Part shown: piece after piece, positions 13,098 to 26,284 of the stretch | Layout of the letters: the number at the start of each line of letters is the position of its first letter | How positions within the stretch are numbered: the first letter of the stretch is position 1 | NCBI GenBank assembly: GCA_036924285.1 | Contig: JAYKYS010000008.1 | Coordinates: 19,515,001-19,579,000 of the forward strand | Direction of reading: 5' to 3' | DNA: 64,000 bases | From: Asterella californica | Lineage: Eukaryota > Streptophyta > Marchantiopsida > Marchantiales > Aytoniaceae | Program-made: the position numbers and the translations under genes | Notes under the pieces: model-generated | What the model saw: the letters and a program-made list of their open reading frames with translations, nothing else | What the model was told of the DNA's origin: nothing | The model's database searches: none

Positions 13098-13475
13098 TGG
13101 ACCTTGCTAAGTGTATTCTAACTAATTCGGCTCTGTTTTGACTCCTTTGATTTTGAATAAGCTTCATTTGTCGGCGGTGCATCGTTTCTTGGTGGTGCCT
13201 GTATTCTTTCGCTTAGCGAGCTCTCTACTCGCTCTTGGTTATTTTTCATTTTGCAGGTCTTTTTCTGGACCTCGCTAAGTGCATTCTAACTAATGCGGCT
13301 TTGTTTTGACTCTCTTTGTTTTAGGTGTTTCTCATTTGTTGGCGGTGCATCGGTTCTTGGTGGTTCTTGTTTCTTGGTGGTTCTCGCTTAGCTTATTTCA
13401 ACTCGCTCTTGGTTATTTCTCGTTTTGCAGGTCCTTTTCTGGACCTCGCTAAGTGTATTCTGACTAATGCGCTGA
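13098..13475. repeat. Imperfect tandem repeats of about 170 bp
   Basis: The phrase TGGACCTCGCTAAGTGNATTC recurs near 13098, 13268 and 13440. The copies also share GTTTTGACTC, a GGCGGTGCATCG...CTTGGTGG block and CTCGCTCTTGGTTATTT...TTTTGCAGGT. That last string resembles a splice acceptor repeated twice. The array could be a duplicated leader segment or a degenerate minisatellite. Confidence 0.7.
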
Positions 13476-13686
13476 TCTTGTCGTCTGATACAGCGCGTTC
13501 TGTCGTGACCATGCGAACTCGAACTCAGGGATGCGAGGTATATGTTCGGTAGACATCTTATCTCTGAGACTATTTCAAACTGAACTGTTACTGTTACTCG
13601 GTTTCCTTCCTACAGCTCTATTAGTAGCTCCTCTCTCTAACCTCTCTTTTCTCGGGACAGAGAGGTGGTTTGAATTTTTTATCTTC

Positions 13687-14025
13687 ATGACCAAAACGGG
13701 TGAGCAGATATTTGAGATCATATTAGACTCCTTGCAAGATATTTCGAGCAAACCGTGTTTTGACTCTGTGCTAGAGGACGTCTGGAAGTTTTCTTGGCCA
13801 GGGACAGATGAGAATGGGGCACCGAGACGCTTCACCAGATTAGTGAGTCTGGATCGGTTGCGAGAGCTTTATCCACACTTTTCTGATTCTTGTAATGTGT
13901 TCGCTGCGTCTTTGGAGATGGAGCCAGATAACTTTTTGATGGCTGCTTGTTATGTTTGGTCTGAGAGTGAACCTAGGAGAAAGTGTTTTCAAGTATACAA
14001 ATATCTCTCTTACGCATCAGGATAG
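13687..14025 (+). CDS. Orphan ORF, 112 residues
   Basis: ATG at 13687 opens a soluble-looking protein starting MTKTGEQIFEIILDSL and containing VWKFSWPGTDENGAPRRFTR; the frame is open further upstream to about 13531. I do not recognise the family. Composition is ordinary and protein-like, with mixed charged and aromatic residues and no low complexity, so it may be real or part of a spliced or decayed gene. It lies just downstream of the 170-bp repeats with their acceptor-like ends. A transposon-gag fragment is the main alternative. Confidence 0.3.
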   Translation: MTKTGEQIFEIILDSLQDISSKPCFDSVLEDVWKFSWPGTDENGAPRRFTRLVSLDRLRELYPHFSDSCNVFAASLEMEPDNFLMAACYVWSESEPRRKCFQVYKYLSYASG

Positions 14026-15491
14026 AGAGAGAGAAAGCAGTTTCTAGAGTTTCTACAGTTAGCAGTTCAACAGAGTTGGGAAGAGCCCAGCGAGGAGCAT
14101 GTAGGATACATCCCGTGATTTCTCTTCCGTTCCAGGATTTGATTTATCTTATTACAAGTGTTTGTTGTTTCAGTATTTTATTGGCTTGAGCCTCCTCCCC
14201 TCTTGCGAGGGGAGTGAACCTTCGCTGGGATGACCAGCTAGATGGGTTCAACTCCCATCGAAGATATTATATGGTATTTGAGAACCTGTCACTTATGCAA
14301 ACTTGTGATCTGAGTCGAGTAGCTTGTGGCTTCGTCTGTTGGCTTGTTCCTTCTCTCAAGTCAGTGAGCCCAGGTTTCGTAAGCAGTGAAGCTTTTTTCT
14401 CTTTGTTATGGACAGGCAATGGGTAACTTGTGCGGACAGTGGGTAACTTCAAACATCACTACCCCAGGAAATGCTCACTCAGCATGTGCACGTACACGCG
14501 GCCCATGAGTGATCGTGATTGTGACCTTTATATTTTCATTTGCCAAAAGTTAGGTGCTCTGAAAGCCCGATCTTTCGAATCCCAAGTGAAAGGGGAGAGG
14601 GAAGTTCAGTAAACTGTACCTTTACATATACACAAGACGTATGGAGGAACGTCCTTACCTTATGTTAGTGTGTTCATAAAAGTTTCTTCGAAGAGCTCAA
14701 CAGGAGTAGTCACAGCCGAGGACACAGACTTAGATGTAGACAATTAGGAACTTCTTACTCCAGTTTAGTGATTTTGATGACACACATGTTCTTCTGAAGA
14801 TTATTCTTTTCAATTTTCAAACTTTAGAGAGAATGCGCTGGACTACGACATTTTGTTGCGAGTTTCGAGATCCAATATGCTTATGCATCGCAAGAACCAA
14901 GTCTCGGCAGATAGATTCGTTCTCACTACTGTATGAAGACGAGAGAGGCCGAAATAAAGTGGATACCTCGAACTACATACCTCCATCGATATTTACTGAT
15001 CACGGTATGAGGCGGCCTTTGAACTCTTCACATGTTAGGCTACAGACGACGTTAGACTACGAAAGATATGATGCATCTTTCACTCGCTTTGGAAATTTTA
15101 GATGAGTATCCCCTCTACAGAAAGCCATAAAGTTCATGACTGCCTTCATCATGTTTACTTCTGTCACTTATTTACCTACTACTAGTAGCACCCCTTCCCG
15201 TAAACTTGATAAGATACTCCCCCTCTTAGCCACTTTGTCACAAATTGTAACGAAGAGTAGAGCCATTAGTGACAAAATCATGACAGCAGTTCACAACGAA
15301 AAAACACAGGACTCTCTTCAAGTTACTCCCTTTCAGCAATAACTACCTGTAAGATCTAGAAAGAGAATCGCGCACGTTTTCATGTTTGAGAAGAGATCCT
15401 CGAGTTCCGAGGTGACAACGTTTCAGAGTTTTGAGGCAAATACTGTCAGCCGTGGAACCTCGCCTGATCCCGAAATAATAATCACCTGATA
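14026..15491. other. No recognised gene; one anonymous ORF
   Basis: An ATG-started frame of 90 codons (14833-15105) has a protein-like composition but no recognisable motif. A 48-nt tRNA-like fold lies at 14218-14265. Otherwise I see nothing that can be named. Confidence 0.35.
14218..14265 (+). other. 48-nt tRNA-like fold
   Basis: A 7-bp acceptor-like stem (14218-14224 with 14259-14265, one mismatch) encloses a 4-bp hairpin with a 5-nt loop (14225-14237) and a perfect T-arm, ATGGG-TTCAACT-CCCAT (14242-14258), directly abutting the 3' acceptor strand as in tRNA. D and anticodon arms are replaced by the single small hairpin. A fold of the same size and plan occurs at 59157-59204. It is not a functional tRNA by normal criteria. 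Confidence 0.35.
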
Positions 15492-15915
15492 ATCAACAGG
15501 TCAGTATTTTGCAAGCATGAAAATAATTTGTGAAAGAAACCATATTCATTTTTCGCTTATTTATCCACTAATATAAAAAGCAAAAGAAGTGAAGATAATC
15601 AAGCCAGTATTTTGCAAGCATGAAAATAATATGTGAAAGAAATCATATTCATTTTTTGCTTATTTATCCACTAATATAAAAGACAAAAGAAGTGAAGATA
15701 ATCAACAGGTCTGTATTTTGCAAACATGGAAATAATTTATGGAAGAAACCATATTTATTTTTTGCTTATTTATCCACTAATATAAAAGACTAAAGAAGTG
15801 AAAATAATCAACAGGCTTGTATTTTGCAAGTATAGAAATAATTTATAAAAGAAATCATATTCTTTTTCGCAAATTTATCCACCAAAGTGTATATAAAAGG
15901 CAAAAAAAGACAAAA
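15492..15915. repeat. Four tandem repeats of 103-106 bp
   Basis: Units start at 15492, 15598, 15701 and 15807, each beginning ATCAA and containing GTATTTTGCAAGCATG-like and CTTATTTATCCACTAATAT-like blocks. They differ by roughly 5-15%, the last being most diverged and slightly longer. The array abuts an X-element fragment at its right end. Confidence 0.9.
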
Positions 15916-15919
15916 GATA

Positions 15920-16860
15920 TGAAGTCTTCTTAGGAATCCATGCGATGCCTTGCTTAGTTAGGATTGTTTAGATATAGCTCGGAAGACGAGAGCTACTTAG
16001 GAAGCACTGTTAGAATCTCGGAAGATGGAATAGTTGTCTTCTATAAGACTACGTTCGTCTTCTGAGAGAAGAAGTGAGACTGTGAGGACCGGGTAAGGAT
16101 TGAGCCTTCGGCTCACAAGCAAGTATGTTTGGCTTAGTGTAACAGAAGCTCGAAACATGTCTATGCATCCTTGAGGGTTGGTGTTACCGGCAGCGGAGTT
16201 GGCTGAGACCAAACCTTACATCAAGGAGTTGGGCCTTGACTTCTTTCTGTGGAACTGGAACCTCGCAGACCAAGATATTCTGGAGGAGGTTTGGATAGCA
16301 CTGCCTCCGCACAACCTTGTACTTGTGAAGGCAGCGGTCGCTCGCGGAAGATCATCTTCCTGGACGATGGAGTGGTGGCGCAGAGCTTTTCACAAGTCAG
16401 AAGCAGAGAACCGAGGGTACTAGTTGGAGAAGAAGATCTTATCGATAATCTCTAGGAAATGACATGTAACTGGAAGCACCACATGTCTCTTCCTAGAAGA
16501 CAGACAGGGGAGGAATGGATGGAAGGTAGAAGCTTACCGGGAGCCGAGGAAACGTCTTCTGGGGAAGTTATATCTTCCTCTTTTCCCCAAGGGAAAGACA
16601 CAAAAGGTGCGATACCTTGGAGACCATGACATGGAGTTCTTGAAAGCTATCTGGGAAGGACAGGTTGTCAATTGGGGCGCCTTCTTCCACACTTACATCC
16701 AGGCCGAGCTAGTGTACTTGGGCACCCCAGCAGGAGGGCATCTCACCCCGTTCTTTTGTTATTTGTACGTGTTCAAGAGAGATTTGCAGGAAGACCAGTT
16801 GGCGAAGTATGCGTCAGCAGGACAGCGCGAGGTGAAGGAAGGGACCAGGGCTTCTTTGCT
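15920..16860 (+). pseudogene. Fragment of element X: leader and gag-like N-terminus
   Basis: Plus-strand relative of the X elements at 30-54 kb. It begins with the end of the X 5' block (ATCCATGCG...GCCTTGCTTAG, then AGCTCGGAAGACGAGAGCTA), passes the leader, and enters the X protein after ATGTCTATGCATCC near 16158. Recognisable pieces are VLPAAELAE, KELGLDFFLWNWN and, in shifted frames, VNWGAFFHTYIQAELVYLG and PAGGHLTPFFCYLYVF. At least two frame shifts and several stops break it. It is truncated at both ends: no TGTGGTG terminus on the left and no coiled-coil or 3' block on the right. It shows that X is dispersed beyond the nested cluster. Confidence 0.8.
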
Positions 16861-18479
16861 ACATATAGTGTTTTTATATTCTTACAGATCATGGTTCCTT
16901 ATTTGAGTGGGTATTTTTGAGATGTTCTTATATGAGTCCCGTTTGGTTGGATATCGTCTCTTTTCTAGCTATGAGTACTCTCTCTCTCCTATGAAATCGA
17001 GACTGATCGGAGATACATCATGTCTGATATACAGTCAATTATTTATCTCGCAAGGGGTAAAGTTTCATGTGAAAAAGATGCACAAGAGCTATGATTGGAT
17101 CACATGAGATGCCCAAGTTAGCTGAGAGCGGAGGTCTACACGTAGAATCATTACGGAATCATTAGCTGTTCTTCTTGGAGTTCTTCCTGAGTCGTGGGAG
17201 TGGTTGCGAGTCCACACTGACTATCAGCCTGAGGAGTCATTATGCCTCAATAGATCCTTGTTTGCCCAGTTCTTGTGTACAGCTCCATGTCTATCTTCTA
17301 GAGGTCCGTCTAGGATGGTCTACAAGCACATATGAGATTGTTTTCAGACCGACGGAAAAAATGAGATAAGGACAAGCAAGATCCATGAGACTAAAATCTC
17401 GATATGTCATTTGCAGCAGTAGGGTCTCTCTTGTCTTGGAAATAGCTACTTTTTAATCATTATGAATTTCTCCATTGGATTATGGATCCAATGGAGATGT
17501 TCTCACGGTAGATAGCCAACTACAGCCGAATCTAGCTTCGGTTCCAAACATTACGTCCTTCGCTATGGAGTCTATTGATATGATGTATTTTCTGGCTCCG
17601 AACCTGCAAGACATCATGAGTTCTAGTCTTGACGATGTACTGCTTTCTGAAGAAATCATGCAAGAAGAACGTGACTTCAGCAGTCCGACTGCAGCCGAGC
17701 CGAGTTCCATTACTGTTTGCATTTTTGGAGGTTCTAAGTGGACTACACCACCTACGGATATACCATCACAACTAGGTAATCCTCCATCTAGAAGCTATCA
17801 TTGTACATGGTAACCATGGCAAGTGGTGCATTTGATCGAGGAGAAGTGTTTAGAAGCATAAGAGAAGAGAGTTAATATATATACTGGTCTTGCAAACATG
17901 TCCAATCTAACAATGTCAATGTTCAAATTTATACACTACCTGCGCTCCAAGGGAGTAGAAGCTAATGTATCCCAAATTAAGAACAAATGGAAAGGTGTGC
18001 TTAGAGCTCACAAAATCTGAAAATATCAGAGATCATAATAGAACTAAACATAGAGTGTTATCTGACCCGGTAGTGACAATTGTCTAATGGGTTCCAACTT
18101 CACCCATATTGCTTGACGACTCAGGGTATACAATAGAAAGATTTATGATGCCATCTTATATCCTAAGCAGGAGGTCATCTCGATCACAAAGGTTGTTCAC
18201 TTCTAGGCGGATTGGAGACAGAGTGTGTATTCAACAAGCTTTTGTTATTTTAAAGATTAGTGTCACATTGTAGACCAACTATGGTATGAAACAAAGGTCA
18301 TAGGAAAGATATTTCCTCAAAGATGCTGCCGACAGAGTTCTGACAGCAGCATTGGATGGATCTCGTCGAAGAGATCAAAATGAGTGTTAAAATCATCATA
18401 AAATGAAATAAAGATGAAGAAGTTACAGCGATTTTAACATTTAAGAGAGCAAATAACAGTTATTTACCTCGAAAGTTGG
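16861..18479. other. No recognised gene
   Basis: Contains an anonymous frame at about 17475-17813 with no recognisable domain and no clear start, plus AT-rich stretches. It may be decayed transposon sequence following the X fragment. Confidence 0.4.
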
Positions 18480-18860
18480 CAAACGTGACAAACAACAACT
18501 CACTGTTATTTATAAGATGTCTTAGGGATGAAACAACATGTTGTTAATTACTAGACGCTCAAGTGAGCGACTTGGGGATGAAGCGACGGATGTCCCAAAT
18601 GTGACATCTCGACCTAGGACGAAGCGATAGCGACCCAGGTGGAGCGATTTGGGGATGAAGCGTCGAGCGTCCCAAGTGGAGTGACCTCAGGGTGGAGCAA
18701 CTCGACTATGGTAAATAACAACTTGTAGTTATTTATCAGATGCTCCAGGATGGAGTGATTTGGATGGAGCGACGGGCACCCTAGGGTGGCGCGACCCTGA
18801 GGATGGAGCGACAACAACATAGAAATGACAACAGGTTGTTATTTATGATAGATAATACAA
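18480..18860. repeat. Degenerate interspersed repeat with palindromes
   Basis: The phrases GGATGAAGCGAC/GGATGGAGCGAC and variants recur at least six times, alternating with AACAACNNGTTGTTATTTAT-type palindromes (near 18491, 18532, 18713 and 18826). The pattern is an imperfect composite minisatellite rather than coding sequence. Confidence 0.6.
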
Positions 18861-19578
18861 TTTACTATTATTTGCAGACATATAAGTTATTTGTCATCGA
18901 GCGAAGAAAAATGATTTTAGGGCTTTTTTGGATTTTTGGATTTCGAGAGGTTTCTGTCAAGAAAATATTATTTCTCCTTCTAGTAAAATGCAAGAAGATC
19001 TCAAATCGTTTCATCTTTTTTCATAGAAATACTGCAACAAGTCAGCTTGGTTGGATTTTGAGGAATGACGTACGCAATGTGATTGTCAGCAGAAGGGGTT
19101 AGCTTGAACCTGCGAGCAAGCAATGGACGTTTTGGGAGATTGACGAATCCAACGCACGCGTGCAATGCATCATTGGATTCAGATTTGTGCAGGCTATGCA
19201 TAGGATCAGACGGTTCGAGTAGAGGTGGTTAGAGGGTTAGATATTGGAAGAAATTGTGACGCAAAGAGAGAGGATTGGAATGCTTCAATTGTCTATGAAG
19301 GAGAGTTGGACCCTAGGGATCATTTTGGAGTCCAAACTTGTTGTCGTTAAATCAATTGACACCGAGTTCTACAAGAGATTGAAGACGTACGGATTTTCAT
19401 CAGACGGTTTGGGAGTTTTGAAGAAAATTGATTGGTAGGGAGACGTTTACTACACATTTTTGTTCACCTAGACTTGAGGTTGGATTGTTCTTCATGATTT
19501 GTGAGCTAAGCAGGCTTCGTTCTTCATGACGATACGATCAGCTATATCGTTAATTACGTGAGTTGCAATCATAATCCT

Positions 19579-19760
19579 CGTTTGGGTTAAGGTGATATGA
19601 TCATCGAGCTAGTGGTATAATGAGCAGTGGAGGCGCTACGAGTTTTAGAATTTGGATATATGGGTTACGCTTTGTGTATCTCTAGCTACGTGGGCTGCAG
19701 TCTCGACCCTTGTTTGGGTTAGAGTGGTCTGACCACCTGGGCTAGTGATATACTGAGCGT
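19579..19760. repeat. Imperfect tandem duplication, period about 131 bp
   Basis: TTTGGGTTAAGGTGATATGA...GAGCTAGTGGTATAATGAGC (from 19579) is repeated as TTTGGGTTAGAGTGGTCTGA...GGGCTAGTGATATACTGAGC (from 19711). The shared words show a single old duplication. Confidence 0.55.
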
Positions 19761-22700
19761 AGATGATGCAATGATGCTATTACGGAGGCGGTTGCTGTAC
19801 ATAAGGTTGGGTAGCAGGACATTGTTGTGAAGCTAACTGTTTGTAAAGGGGTGTTTCTCTTGCTTCGAGTTACGCTTTGATAGTTCTTGTCCTAGGATTG
19901 GATTCTGTGGTTAGGTTAGAGACTTAAGGCAAGACTAGACACTGTTCTAGTCGGCTCATCGACTGTTCTAGTCAGCTGTTTTGTGAACATAACGAAAGTG
20001 TATATAAAGTGATGTTTGGATATATCTGAAATCTTATTCTCGTGATTGTGTGTGTCTCTCTTTCTCGTCATTGTTTTCAAATACGCATGATATCTCCACA
20101 ACCATATACCTCACGTATTCCTCCACAACTTTGACATACAAAAATTGTGATGATACGATATGCTAGTGAACTCAAAGTTTCACCTCATTGTAACATAAGA
20201 TACGTCACCGGTCTTAAAATACTGAACATCGAAATCACAAGTAGTAGGCTGCAAAGATATTGAAGGCTACCTACATACTATCCAATCACGTATATCTAAT
20301 CCACCAACGGATGATTGTACATGAGTCTCTGGAATTCAAGACACGAGAGATGAAATTCGAGATGCACAATATCTTAGGGATAGCTGAATCTTGTATGGTC
20401 ATAGTAGCCTCTTGTTTTGACCTTCACACAATATCCTCTTATTTCTACTAATGTATCTCGTAGTGTCTTCTCAGTGACTTCTGTTGTAGTACATTGGGGA
20501 GGTAACTCTTCATAAAAAATCAAGTAACATGTCCAAGCTTTGTCCTATTAAACAACCATATTTTTAAAAGTTTTGACCTTAAAAACTAGAATTCTTTTTA
20601 TACATTTTAATTTACAATATTAATTAATTGCTTTATTTATTTTGGAGAGATTTGTGTGCATATTGTTTTGAAGGTATCATTTGTTTATAACTTGAATTTC
20701 CATTTTTCATAGACAAGACTAGTTTAGTTTAATCTTAATTCTATAGTTATCATGTTTTGAAGTAATAAGTTGTATGATCAAGGGTAAAATGCATTGTACT
20801 AGAATATAGAAGTGTAAACAACTATCAGCGGATTCAAAATAATCACACTCGATCTCCTAAAGTCTTAATTACATCTTTAAAATAAAAAAAAGTATAGTAC
20901 TCCATAGTATCAGTCTACTTCTCTATAAATATACTATATACTACGTTTAGTCATATAATTACTTATAGATCTAGTATTCTCTAATATATATAATAGAATA
21001 AACATTGGGTTTATTACATCTTCAAGCAAGGATTTGAATAATGAGTCACTTAGTTTTAAATGATTTAAAAAATGTATACAAAATGATTTTTTAATAGGGT
21101 TCATTTGCTCTATCGTGTTTGTAAATCCTCGGGTGCAGTACTTGGTTGAACTTTGTGGTTATATCTCTATGTTGTTGCGATGGGGTCAAGTGTATGTGTA
21201 TCATGATGCAGTGTTGGTTGTCTATAATTTTGGAAAGGCCTGTGTGCAGAACTATACAATAAACCCGAAATACCACCTTCTCGATACAATAAACTTGCCT
21301 TACAAGTTCACATTTTACCGCTTACTTTTAATCTGGTGTGTGTCGTAAGCCGATTTTTGTACTATATGTGTAGTGTTGTGTCCTGTGTAGAGTGTAAGTT
21401 TCAGTAAGAGTAACCCTTCAACTATGGACTCATTAACGTTATGTTCACAATCTTGACAATGTAACCGTGTATATATTCAAAGTTGTCTGCTAAGATACCC
21501 AATAGGTGATTGTACAGGATAAGCTGATTTGCGAAGCCTATTGTGGCACTACATCTGTTTTCCTATGAAACCTATTGTGGCACGTGGGAACGTCTTGGTA
21601 CACTTGGAAGCAACAGCGTTGACTCAGGACAATTTGATTTGTGGTCGGATCTGGTTTGAAGTACAGGAGTGTTCCCTCGACTTAAGACTTCGGCTGGTTA
21701 TGAGCTAACGCGAGGTAATGAGTAAATTTCGCATGCTTGAAGAGAGTGGCTTGAACTCGAAGTTTGAGTTTCGGTTATGGCTACACGAGATGTGAACTTC
21801 CAATTATGGCAGTATGACCAGCCGCTGATCCCTCGACTTCGACATGTAAGCACCTGATTACCTCAAGTGCCTCCCTATGTTCAGATAGTCAAAATTAAAG
21901 ACATTTTGCATGTGGCTGGAACTTTCTGCATTCTATCGCATGCGGATGAGTTCATATGCAAATTCACGGATTTCAGCTTCTTGCCTTTGATCACTTCTTT
22001 CCCTCAATGGGTGCGTAACTTGCCATGTTGTTCAGTCCGAGTTTCGAATTGAGTTCGCAGCTTTTCGAGTTTTTTGCATAGTTTGGCTCCAGGCGAGACT
22101 GTGAGTCGTGAGACACAGTCAGCATTTATACATGGCTACGCTTCGCGTTCAGAGAGTAATGGTAGTGTGGCGCTGGGTACTGGATTTCGTATCTTTTGGA
22201 ATTCTACTCTCAGACTGTTGCCTCAGTCAACGAGCATGAGTCGCTGGCAGCCTAGAAAGCACGGTTCATTGCAGTGGACTCACATCCATTCTCGTGTCTT
22301 TGATCTTAAGAGCAGGTGGCACGTCGGTCAATCGAGCAGGCTAATCGGGTCCCTACTCTCACATGGCTGTGACTGCAGAATCTGTGAATTCGTCTGAATT
22401 CAGTTCGACTCCTTAGCTAGTAACGTGGCACTTTTTGAGTTTACACTTCATTTTCTAATCTCATTTTCGCTCCTTCGAACCATGATACCAGCAGGTTGCA
22501 TTCAACAGGTGCCAAGAGCCGAGGAGTAGGAGTTAACTGGATGCGGTGTCGAGATAACCAAACGCATTACCAAACTGGGACATGGAGAACTTTGTTCCCT
22601 ATGTGGGTTAACCTCTGAAAACAATGGTATAGAATGATTGGCACGTAGGCACGTAGACTTTGAGTTACCAGATGAAGATATGAGTCAACTATGTGTGACT

Positions 22701-25700
22701 ATTTGTGCAGGCGTTTGGTCAACGGCCATCACGAATAGCACAAAGCGGTGAAAGAGTTGTCTTGCACATGTTTAAGGTCTCTACAGTCTATGAGCTAGAC
22801 GCCGTCTTAGTTGCAGGAGTTGCTTGGGAATTCTCTTGTCTTGCTGGTTGTTCATAGCTGGGACTAATATGCACGTTAGAGTGTTTTCAGTAAAGTGCAG
22901 AGGCTCGATCCTTTTTCAGATTCAAATTTGACGCTTCAAACTGTGTAATGGATTCTTCATTCCCACACTTTGAATCTTGCTTGACATGTGTGCTTAAGTG
23001 ACTATGAGATGTGGATCTATAGTCGTTGATAAGAATCCAAGAGATGGTGATTATTAATCTCAAATAATCAACATCTTTATAAAATTCTTTTTCTCTTCAG
23101 TCATCTTGAAGAGTTTTGTAAGAAGAGTTTTGTAAGAAGTATCTTCCATCCTCTCGTCGGATAACATTACGAAGATCGGACGGGCACTCAAGACTCAAAA
23201 AATCAAAGGTACTTGCGGACGAGCTAGAAAGATCCTAGAAGATAATCTCCCTCTTCCTTTTTTGTTCCCTCTTATAGTAAAGCGCGCAAGACTTTATTCC
23301 TACCAATTATGTACTATAGGTAGTTAAGATTAAAAGGATCTGCATCACCGAATTTGAAACCACTGCAACAATCATAGATCGAACCATTAGCACTAATGAA
23401 GCTATATAATGAAACTGAGGAAACCATTAGTACTTTGTATAGACACAAGTACTAAGAAAAAAGTAAAAAATGACACACTTTAGGCCCCCTTTTATCATGC
23501 TTCAACCCTGCTATTATGTATAGCCTGTATATACACAGTTTTTATATTCTAACTGAGTCACTTGGGACACAGTTAGGTTGGAAGACTCAATTCCTAATGT
23601 ATTTACTCTTCTTATATATTGAGAAGGGGCGCTGTCACTAAGTTAAACTTTTATGGTGATATTGGTCCCTTCCTTGTGTGGTGGCTACCCGCCACCTCCT
23701 CGTTGAAGCTTTTCTTCATTTGTTGAAGTTTCCTCCCTTCAAGTTGTTGGAGTGGTGCTTTTGGTGTTAGGGTTCATAGATAAGATGACACCCACATCTC
23801 GATCAAGGCTCCACAAGTATCATATGCGATAAAGTACTTCAACACTATCATTCTGTTGTCCTTCAAGCGATTTGCGATACAGATGGTGGTTTTCTAAAAA
23901 GAACAGAATGTCGATGTCAGATCGAATAAGTAGAAGTCAATAGTAGACACTACTGTAGCTACTACTGCAGTACTCTAAGTTAATTGCAAGCGTGATGTGC
24001 AGAGACTTACTTGACCACATCCTTAATATATTTTCTGGGTCTTTTACCCGCACCTTCTTAACTTAGTATTATTTTACTCTTCCGTTGACGGGCAACAGCA
24101 TGTTTATTCTTATGTGAAAATGTCTCATAAGAGACTATAGGCTGATAATCTGTTGTAAAAAAATTTTATATTTATTTTTCATGTAGATATATGGATTGCT
24201 GTTGAAACAGTTCTCATTTTCAGATGTGGCATTTTGACCTGTTGAATCTCCAGTTGTTAGTCAAAGGTGTGATCAAGTAATATAAAGTTAAGAAGAGTGA
24301 GTACAAGTCCAACAAACGTGTAAACTTCTTCCCTAATTTGCAGATACTTGTGGATGGACATATGGAGTCTACAAAAGCAAAAGTATGTGGTAGACTTAAC
24401 GGTTGATATTCCCCCCAAAAAGGACGAATGCCTCAAAGAAACGTTCACATAGTGTACCACTCGTACACTCAATTGTCTTACAAGCCTCGTATCATCCGGT
24501 GACTGAGTCTAATGTACAGAGAGGCTCACGAGCCCCTTATCATCTATCGCACTGCTCTAGCTAATCCTCTACCATATGTAAAGTATTTTGGAAATATAAA
24601 GTCTCTCCTGTTTTGTATTCTGGAGTAGCTTTATGTACTATACATCTTCCGCACTGGATTATCAGACGATAAACTACAATGGGTTGATATATGTTTTTTA
24701 TTTAATTTAATTAATCATATTCCTCTCTTCCATCCAGGGATGAAAGAGATGAATACTATGCACAGATGTTCACTTTTGAACTGCACAGTCACTTCCACAT
24801 ACTTGCGGTGAACTTCTAAAGATTTATTGGGAATATGACAAATTGTTCATGATGTTGTGGTTTTAAAGATTTATTTATATATCTATGTAGTAAAATGACA
24901 TATAAAACTACCATACTCTACTAAATTAAATCGTCATTTAAAACATTACATATCATAAAAGACTTTGAAGCAATCAGTCCAATAACTGACGTCAAAACGA
25001 CTATTAAACATCACTTGCAGCTGTTGCTTGTATACTAAGTTACATAAACTAGTGTTAACCATGTAAGTGAAGGTGAGAAATACAATCTCGGTCTGAAGGG
25101 AAAGTTAGGACAAAACCGAAATCTTTACATTGTGGGGCATCTCCGACATGGATGAACAAATCTGAGGAGAAAACTTAATACTGGTTTACAGCAGCAAATG
25201 AACTCTGAGTCAGGAATAACCCCTTCGTGACATTTAGTGTTAATAAAATAAAAATCTTAATAGAAGTAATACTGGCAAACATAAAATCATTTAGTTTTGG
25301 TAAATATGTAACTTCGGCACATGTTAGAATTTCAATGAAATACGGGTGTCAATATCGGAAGTGAAAAACTGTGGCGATAGATGGACTTTTTCTTGTGATG
25401 TACATTTCGGTAGAAAACTCGGTGAACCAAAAGCACAGGTATCTATTTGCGTCACTCCTCAGAAAGATTGATGAACTTGATCGACCCTTCTTAGAGAATA
25501 CCTTCTTGATCCATTCCCTGACTGGTGGCAGATAGTTCCCCAAGTTATTTTAGCACACCCGATGTTGATTTGCATGATGGACAGTTGTGCGAATTGATTA
25601 AAAATTTAAATTTTTTAAAAAAAATTATAGATATTATAACATGTTAATAATCACCATGATCTAAAAGTTGAAATGTAAGTCTCACTCTCTTCATATGTGC

Positions 25701-26246
25701 CACTGTAACCTACAGAACTGTCTCCTGCCGGTCAGGAGGTGTACCAAACAGGTATTCACTAAGAGGGGATGGATGAAGTTCATAAATCCTTCTGAAAGTG
25801 GAGCAAGAAAATACCTGAGGAAAAACATACACTTATACAAATATAATATACCCCCAGCATATAAATACAGTCAGAAATGTAAACATCATGATGAAGTACT
25901 TTCTACCGCGGTGGAACTGACAGAGAGGGTGTGTAAAAATGTGAATAGACGAAATATCCATGTAACATTAACTTATGGGCAATTTTTGCCGACTTGTTAT
26001 TATCAACAAATAAATAAATATCAAGTAGAATTAAAACTTCTATACTAAGCAAACAAATATTAAGTGGAACCGGACATGTGGGAAGATTTCATCATAACCC
26101 ATAAAAGAACTGAAGGAGAGAGCGATTCTAACAGTATAACTGGAAGAGGTTACAAACAAAGAACCAGACAATTAACGAAGCATTTAGTTTATTACCTAAT
26201 TCTTTAATTTCTAACCCAGAAGTTAGATAATAAATTATATCTTTGC

Positions 26247-26284
26247 ATATTTACCTCCTCCATCTATATGGAGGAGGCGAATAC
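26247..26284. repeat. Hairpin, second copy of the 1300-1338 type
   Basis: ATATTTACCTCCTCCA (26247-26262) faces TGGAGGAGGCGAATAC (26269-26284), 13 of 16 positions pairing. An A+T hairpin (TTTATTACCTAA...TTAGATAATAAA, about 26189-26234) precedes it. A similar A+T hairpin followed by GAAGAGGTGAATATGCA lies at about 26660-26740. Confidence 0.5.

Noticed and set aside
22074..22397. 107-codon frame as a gene
   Set aside because: No ATG, no motif, isolated in eroded sequence.
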